From Chlorobiota bacterium (GTDB taxonomy: Bacteria; Bacteroidota; Ignavibacteria; OLB7), in assembly GCA_016700335.1 (NCBI GenBank), contig CP065014.1, forward strand, positions 3,013,001-3,077,000: a stretch of 64,000 nucleotides of DNA, given 5' to 3'. Positions 58,466-64,000 of this stretch are shown in pieces. Below the pieces are notes generated by a model. It did not search any database. It was not told the DNA's origin and saw only the letters and a list, made by a program, of their open reading frames with translations. Both the position numbers and the translations under genes were made by a program. Each line of letters begins with the position of its first letter. Positions within the stretch are counted from its first letter, which is position 1.

Positions 58466-61400
58466 TTATTTAATCTTTGAAGAACCTCTCTTAATTGTAG
58501 TTGCTGATAAGCCTTGTAATGCTATTTCCTGTATTACATTTGTCCCATTGCTTAAAACAACTAATTTTCCACTCTTTGCACCAGTTGTTCCAGGTTTGAA
58601 GCTAATTTCTAATGGTATTGACATCCCACCATCTAATCTCATTCTTGACATAGTTCCCAATGTATATGATGTTTTATCAACTCCTTCAATACTTACTGAA
58701 CTTACTGTTAATAATTTATTACCAGTATTTGTAATCATTACTGTTCTTCTACTGACTTGATTTACTCCTACTGCTCCAAATGATAGAGGATTACTTTCGG
58801 CAACTAAACTTATTGTTCTTGTTCCTACCTCACCTGATAATGGGATTATTATTGAATCTCCAGTGCTTAATAACATATTTAATTGTGCAGTTTTCATTCC
58901 TGGACCCGAACTTGGTTTGAAAAGTACTTTTACTCCTAAATTATCACCTGGTAAAACTTGTTTTGGTAACAGTGGCTTGTCTAATAACTCAAAATCAACT
59001 GCATTTGTGCCACTTATATTTATATCTGTAACACTTCTAACTGACAATTCATTATTATAGTACTTAATTAACCTCTCTTTGTTTTTCAAAGATTCATCTC
59101 CATCAATCAATTCTCCAAAGTCAGTTGTCTGTAATATAACCGATGCTCCTATACCTTTGCCACTTGCTCTTACCTTTATAACACCTTTTTCATCAGTTGC
59201 TTGGTTTACTGGTCTGGCATCATTTGATCTGAAAAATATATCAACATACCTATAACCAGATGTCTTTGGTGTGAACAATATTTGAATTGAGTCATTTTGT
59301 AATGCCCTTATGATTTTGTTCTTAGGAAAAGTTGTTAATAATGTAAATTCTTTTACATCATCAACATCACCTACTGGCATCTCAATTCTATCAACAATTA
59401 AATCACATTTATCTCCACTATTATATATCTTTAACCATTTTTTACTCTCATTTCCTAATCTTGTGTCTGGAAATATTACATCTGGTATTCTACTTCCTGT
59501 TTTATCTGATAACAATGCTCCAGCTCCTTTTCCATTCAAATCCAAAATAAACATTCCAAGTGTCATTACTCCAAACTCGTTTGGATTACTGAAATTAGTT
59601 GCATCTGTTTGAATGAATAGTCTTCCAAATCTCTGTCCAAATGTTTGAGGTTGAAAAGCTAAATATACTGTTTGAGTTGTTGTACATTGTAATGTTGTTG
59701 CATTTGTATTGTAAACTCCTCCAGGTTGACCTGTAGGTATTGATAGATTTAAATTTGAACTAATCGGTTGACCAATTATTGGTACATTTGTAAATAAACC
59801 ATAATCACTCATTGATGTTAATGGATTCAATATTTGATATGGCGGAACTCCTTGACCACTTCTTACATCTAATTGATATATTTTTACAGTTGATACACTT
59901 ACTGGTAAGTTCCCTTTATTTATTATTGTAATTGGTAAGTAAATTAATTCTGTACTACATAATGTTGGAGAAGTATTAAAAACTGAGTAGTTTAAAGTAT
60001 TTGCTAATTTGTTTTCAACTATTACATCTACTGCTTTTCCTGCTCCAAATCCTCGTAAATCAAATTCACAAGTTTTACAATCATAGGTCAATCTTAATTT
60101 TGCATCAGCATTACAACCAATATTTGCTGGGGTGAAATTGATATATGGCGTCCAAGTTCCTGCTGCTGGAACTACTACATTAAATGCTCCTATTGAAAAT
60201 GGTCCTCCTGGTAACCCTGAAGTTGAAACACCATACAAAGATCCACCAGCTCCTACTATCTGTACAGTTACATTTGTTGCAGCTGATAGATTAGTATTAG
60301 TAAAGTTCAAAGGTCTGAATGTTCCTGTTGTTCCCATTGGTACTTGGTAAGTAGGAAAAATCCTTCCATCCATTAATGAAACACCACATGATATTGGCAA
60401 AGCAACCTTACCAGGATCTAATCCTGGATCAGATATATTTATTCTATCAGCTGCTACTGCTCTTAATTTATAATTCCTTAATGCACAGCCATCACTTACT
60501 GATATTGTTGCATTTCTTGTTCCACCACATGTTGGATTAAATATTATACATGGAGTATATGTAGCTCCAGGGTTTACCGTTACTCTCAGCTGACTACTTG
60601 GTTCAAAAGTACCGAAAGTTGGATGAGATGTATTAAAAACACCTGATAAAGCTGTTGTTCCAGTAGAAGAATTACAACCAGCATTAAATTGGTATTCCCC
60701 TGATGCTATTGTTGCATCTCTTACAATTGAAAAAGTATAAGTCAATGTTGAAGATCCAGCATTTCTTACAGTAAACGGACCAGGTGTAGCACCTGATGTT
60801 GTAGAAAATGTTGTATTTGTCAACAATGGTGAACCTAATGCTGGCACATTTCCTAAAAACTCATCAGATCCATCACTTAACAAAGTTGGTGATAATGCTG
60901 ATGGTACATTTCCAGATATTATTGGTGATGGAGGAGTGAATAAATAATTTGAAGGTGAAGGACCAAGTCCCCAAGTATTAGATGCAGATGTGCTAAATAC
61001 ATCTCCTGGATTACATGCAATGTATTGATTAAAACCTGTATTTCCAATTACCCCAATACCTGCATTACCGCCATAAACAGTAAAACTTCCTTCATAAGCA
61101 TATACAATATTATTTGTACCTTCAAACAATTGAGCTTGTATTCTATCTGTTGCTGTTCCACTACAGCAAGGACCAGTAAACCATTCAATTATACATACTC
61201 TATTCGGAGCTGTACCTTGAGTTTCAATTTTATTATATCCATTACTTCCCGTATAAAGATCATCCCAAAACGGACATAGGCATGGATATAATCCTGTAAA
61301 CGGCACATTCCCACTACAACAATTTTGACTTCCAGCACCAGTAAAATAGACTATTCCGTTTGAAGAAACCCAAACATTGGAATAGGTATTACATGCAAAA

Positions 61401-61606
61401 CTAAAGTTAAATCCTATTGGGAAAGCTCCAGATGTAACATCATCTACATTAGCTCCAAAAATTGTTTGAGCTCCACCACCTAATGGAATAATTGTTCCAC
61501 CTTTGGCTTTAGTGTAGTCAGTAAAAACATTTTGGGCTTTTAATTGAGATAACAACACAACTGTCAATACTACAAATAAGCCCAGTAATTTTGAAAATTT
61601 ATTCAT
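58466..61606 (-). CDS. Secreted choice-of-anchor-D repeat protein
   Basis: 1046 residues with a signal peptide (MNKFSKLLGLFVVLTVVLLSQLKAQ). Residues of about 30-225 form a Cys-rich nidogen-like domain (FPIGFNFSFACNTYSNVWVSSNGIVYF, CPFWDDLYTG, GIGVIGNTGFNQYIACN). The rest has repeated anchor-type beta domains (ASPMs/HYDIN-like), including ITNTGNKLLTVSSVSIEGVDKTSYTLG and ILFTPKTSGYRYVDIFFRSND. The C-terminal 720 residues are closely related to the next gene, so the two are tandem paralogs. No canonical T9SS type A domain is visible; how it leaves the cell is unclear. Confidence 0.82.
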   Translation of the reverse strand: MNKFSKLLGLFVVLTVVLLSQLKAQNVFTDYTKAKGGTIIPLGGGAQTIFGANVDDVTSGAFPIGFNFSFACNTYSNVWVSSNGIVYFTGAGSQNCCSGNVPFTGLYPCLCPFWDDLYTGSNGYNKIETQGTAPNRVCIIEWFTGPCCSGTATDRIQAQLFEGTNNIVYAYEGSFTVYGGNAGIGVIGNTGFNQYIACNPGDVFSTSASNTWGLGPSPSNYLFTPPSPIISGNVPSALSPTLLSDGSDEFLGNVPALGSPLLTNTTFSTTSGATPGPFTVRNAGSSTLTYTFSIVRDATIASGEYQFNAGCNSSTGTTALSGVFNTSHPTFGTFEPSSQLRVTVNPGATYTPCIIFNPTCGGTRNATISVSDGCALRNYKLRAVAADRINISDPGLDPGKVALPISCGVSLMDGRIFPTYQVPMGTTGTFRPLNFTNTNLSAATNVTVQIVGAGGSLYGVSTSGLPGGPFSIGAFNVVVPAAGTWTPYINFTPANIGCNADAKLRLTYDCKTCEFDLRGFGAGKAVDVIVENKLANTLNYSVFNTSPTLCSTELIYLPITIINKGNLPVSVSTVKIYQLDVRSGQGVPPYQILNPLTSMSDYGLFTNVPIIGQPISSNLNLSIPTGQPGGVYNTNATTLQCTTTQTVYLAFQPQTFGQRFGRLFIQTDATNFSNPNEFGVMTLGMFILDLNGKGAGALLSDKTGSRIPDVIFPDTRLGNESKKWLKIYNSGDKCDLIVDRIEMPVGDVDDVKEFTLLTTFPKNKIIRALQNDSIQILFTPKTSGYRYVDIFFRSNDARPVNQATDEKGVIKVRASGKGIGASVILQTTDFGELIDGDESLKNKERLIKYYNNELSVRSVTDINISGTNAVDFELLDKPLLPKQVLPGDNLGVKVLFKPSSGPGMKTAQLNMLLSTGDSIIIPLSGEVGTRTISLVAESNPLSFGAVGVNQVSRRTVMITNTGNKLLTVSSVSIEGVDKTSYTLGTMSRMRLDGGMSIPLEISFKPGTTGAKSGKLVVLSNGTNVIQEIALQGLSATTIKRGSSKIK

Positions 61607-61697
61607 ATTTTATTTTAAATTTTTTTTAATAATCTGCATTAAATAGTTTAATAAATATAAGTAATTTATAGTTAATAAAATAAGTTAAGTTAAAAAA

Positions 61698-61731
61698 ACC
61701 TCCTATTTGTCATTTACAAATAGGAGGTAAA
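61698..61731 (-). terminator. Intrinsic terminator after the second choice-of-anchor-D gene
   Basis: Perfect 13-bp stem ACCTCCTATTTGT (61698-61710) / ACAAATAGGAGGT (61716-61728) with a five-base loop; on the minus strand it is followed by TTTTTTTA. It separates the tandem paralogs into independent transcripts. Confidence 0.9.
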
Positions 61732-61757
61732 TTTTAATTACAATTGTTTAATACAAT

Positions 61758-63998
61758 TTACTTAATAACTTTACCGCTATTATCACTCTTAATTGTATTT
61801 GATACTAAACCTTGTAACATTATTTCTTGTGTGCCGTTTGTTCCATCGCTCATTACTTCAAATTTAGCACTCTTTGCTCCTGTTGTTGTTCCCATCATAC
61901 TTATTTCTAATGGGATACTCATTCCAGGATCTAATACTAATCTTGCTACTTTTCCTAATGTGAATGATGACGCATCTGCTCCACTTACTTTCATTGATGT
62001 TAATGTTAATGCTACACTTCCTGTGTTCATTAACATTACTGTTCTGCGTGATACTTGTTTTACCCCTAAGTTGCCAAATGCTAATGGATTACTTTCTCCT
62101 TTAACACTTATTACTCTTGTACCTACTTCTCCATTTAATGGATATACATATGTGTTGCCATTACTCATGATTATGTTTAACTCTGCAACTTTCATTCCTA
62201 CTCCACTCTTTGGTGCAAACTCTACCAATACTTTCATATCATCTCCTGGTAAAATCTGTTTTGGTAAACTTACTTTTGTGAATCCAAAATCACTTGCATT
62301 TGCTCCTGTTATTGTTACATCTACTATTGTTGATGGTTTCAATTCTGGGTTATGATAATTTACCTCTATCTTTCTTGATTTTTCTTGCTCATCATTCTCT
62401 ACTAATGTTCCAAAATCTGTATCATCTGCTTGGATCAATGTTCCTAATCCTTTTCCAATCAATCTTACTCTTACAACTCCTTTCTCATCTAATGCTGTGT
62501 TTACATCTGTTGCATCGTTAGTTCTGAAATTTACTATCGCATATCTTGTTCCAATTGATTGTGGCATGAATGATACATCTAATGTGATGCTTCCTCCTGC
62601 TTTTACTGTAAATGGTTTGCTTATGTCTGTTAACATATTAAATTCTTTAACATCATCTACATCACCTGATGTCATCCAAATTTTTGTTATTTGTAAATCA
62701 CATTTCTTTCCTGAATTGTAGAATGTAATTGTTTTTTTGCTCTCCATTCCAACTTTAGTATCAGGATACATTACATCGCCTGGGCGTTTGCCTGCTATAT
62801 CTGACATAAATGCTCCAGTACCTTTGCCATATAAATCTAAATTTAACATTCCTGGAACAACCACTCCATTTGCATCTTTACCACTAAAGTTAGTTGCGTC
62901 TGTTTGTAAGAATATTCTTGCATAACGCTTTCCTGCTAATGTTGGAGAGAAAGTTAAATATAAAATCTTGTCACTCTTACACGCTTGGATATTTGGTAAT
63001 GCTGCATAAACTCCTGTTGGTCCTGGTACTAACAAATTCAATGGTGAAGTTGTTGGGCTTATTGGAGTGTTAGTTGTTACGAAATAATCAGAAACACTTT
63101 TTAAAGGAGAAGATAATGCATATTGAGGACTACCTTGAGATATTCCTGTTTCTAATGCATATACTTTTAAGTCTGTTATATTAACGTTTTGAGTTCCATA
63201 ATTTGATAAATTAATTGGTATTGTAACCATCTCTTGTGAACACTGTTCTGGAGTTGTTGCATAACCTGCAAATCTGCCATCATTGATATCAACACCGTCA
63301 ACACTAAATGTTGCAGCTTTTCCTGCTCCCACACCATATAAATTGAATTCACATGTAATACAATCATATTTCAATTGTAATGAAGCTGGACGGCAACCAT
63401 GTTTGTCTGGTGTAAATTTAATATACCAAACAAATGTTCCTCCCGCTGGAATTGTTACACTTGCAGCTGGAGTTGTTACCCAAGGACCAGAAGCAGTTCC
63501 TGAAGTGCTGAATTGATATTGGCTTCTTCCTGCTCCCATAATTTCAGCTGAATTAATTACTAAAGGAGATGAAGCTGAATTAAAGAATCTAACAGGAGCA
63601 AAAGTTCCAAATGATCCAAAATTAACTTGATAACCTGGGTTTACTCTTCCATCCATTAAAGCTGCTCCACAACCTAAAGGTCCTACAGCTCTTCCTAAAT
63701 CAATACCTGGATCTGAAATAGTAACTCTATCAGCACCTACTGCTCTCAATAAATATGAACCTTGTGAACATCCATCACTTGCATTAAAAATTGCTTTGCG
63801 TGTTCCACCACAAGTAGGTGTAAAACTTATACATGGAGTTATAGATCCACCTGGATATACAGTTGCAGTTAAAGTGTTGTTAGTTTCAAATGTACCAAAA
63901 GTTGGATTATACACACTTGATACTGAAACTCCTAAAACGGTTCCTGAAGTTGTGAAACATCCTGGTACGAATTGATATTCACCATTTGCTATTGATGC
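61758..63998 (-). CDS. Secreted choice-of-anchor-D repeat protein, paralog of the neighbour (5' end outside the window)
   Basis: The frame stays open past GTG 63914 to the window edge and encodes ASIANGEYQFVPGCFTTSG, matching the equivalent place in the neighbour (ATIASGEYQFNAGC), so the true start is beyond 64000. At least 747 residues are visible. Shared segments with the neighbour include NPTFGTFET, CGGTRKAIFNASDGC, DRVTISDPGIDLGRAVGPLGCG, MDGRVNPGYQV and VSRRTVMLMNTGSVALTL. The C-terminus also ends in an anchor-type beta domain (DASSFTLGKVARLVLDPGMSIPL, AKFEVMSDGTNGTQEIMLQGL). The same role, probably a surface or periplasmic fibre, is expected. Confidence 0.85.
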   Translation of the reverse strand, partial: ASIANGEYQFVPGCFTTSGTVLGVSVSSVYNPTFGTFETNNTLTATVYPGGSITPCISFTPTCGGTRKAIFNASDGCSQGSYLLRAVGADRVTISDPGIDLGRAVGPLGCGAALMDGRVNPGYQVNFGSFGTFAPVRFFNSASSPLVINSAEIMGAGRSQYQFSTSGTASGPWVTTPAASVTIPAGGTFVWYIKFTPDKHGCRPASLQLKYDCITCEFNLYGVGAGKAATFSVDGVDINDGRFAGYATTPEQCSQEMVTIPINLSNYGTQNVNITDLKVYALETGISQGSPQYALSSPLKSVSDYFVTTNTPISPTTSPLNLLVPGPTGVYAALPNIQACKSDKILYLTFSPTLAGKRYARIFLQTDATNFSGKDANGVVVPGMLNLDLYGKGTGAFMSDIAGKRPGDVMYPDTKVGMESKKTITFYNSGKKCDLQITKIWMTSGDVDDVKEFNMLTDISKPFTVKAGGSITLDVSFMPQSIGTRYAIVNFRTNDATDVNTALDEKGVVRVRLIGKGLGTLIQADDTDFGTLVENDEQEKSRKIEVNYHNPELKPSTIVDVTITGANASDFGFTKVSLPKQILPGDDMKVLVEFAPKSGVGMKVAELNIIMSNGNTYVYPLNGEVGTRVISVKGESNPLAFGNLGVKQVSRRTVMLMNTGSVALTLTSMKVSGADASSFTLGKVARLVLDPGMSIPLEISMMGTTTGAKSAKFEVMSDGTNGTQEIMLQGLVSNTIKSDNSGKVIK

Positions 63999-64000
63999 AT

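Overview
The window is AT-rich, densely coded DNA from a diderm bacterium of the Bacteroidota/Chlorobi (FCB) branch. Four things support this. Several secreted proteins carry C-terminal type IX secretion (T9SS) sorting domains. Outer-membrane proteins are abundant (TonB-dependent receptor, PorV-like barrel, OmpA-fold and choice-of-anchor-D proteins). Starts have A-rich leaders rather than strong Shine-Dalgarno sites, and several look like TTG. One promoter matches the Bacteroidota consensus exactly (TTG-N19-TAnnTTTG, 42231-42260). I cannot place it more precisely; Ignavibacteria/Kapabacteria-like lineages would fit. I recognised no tRNA, rRNA, CRISPR array, prophage or insertion sequence.

Layout. 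1-9.7 kb: the tail of a HupE/UreJ-type membrane protein, a beta-CASP metallo-hydrolase, a DUF255 thioredoxin-fold protein, msrA, a double-OmpA outer-membrane protein, a TatD-type hydrolase, tcdA and a PorV-like barrel. 9.8-15.2 kb, minus strand: a T9SS cargo translationally coupled to a small Cys-rich secreted protein, a BNR/VPS10-type propeller, and panC. 15.4-21.9 kb: an unusual DUF937/11-residue-repeat/TM/OmpA protein, a TPR protein, a GT4 glycosyltransferase, a DUF547-barrel fusion and a T9SS cargo. 22-29 kb: MlaF-type ATPase, thiE, the phosphatidylethanolamine pair psd-pssA, and korAB. 29-33 kb: a GT2 glycosyltransferase, nadE and secG.

33-38 kb is the most coherent system: a cobalamin riboswitch followed by four overlapping minus-strand genes. 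They encode a beta-propeller with a T9SS sorting domain (in the position and fold of Bacteroides BtuG), a secreted cell-surface protein, a CWC-DUF5522 Cys-rich protein and a BtuB-like TonB receptor. I read it as a vitamin B12 capture operon in which the surface binding protein is delivered by T9SS rather than as a lipoprotein.

38-43.6 kb: a minus-strand run of lipoprotein, transketolase N-terminal subunit without its C-terminal partner, thioredoxin-like protein and M61 protease with poly-G tracts; a DUF983 gene; and a secreted-protein pseudogene with three frameshifts and a stop. 43.8-55.3 kb is one giant 3824-residue T9SS surface protein made of blocks of different repeat modules. 56-58.4 kb holds an orphan histidine kinase and two small membrane proteins. 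58.5-64 kb holds two tandem paralogous choice-of-anchor-D proteins, the second running off the right edge.

Together the window mixes core metabolism (NAD, pantothenate, thiamine, PE, 2-oxoacid oxidation, sec export) with a large investment in surface and outer-membrane proteins.
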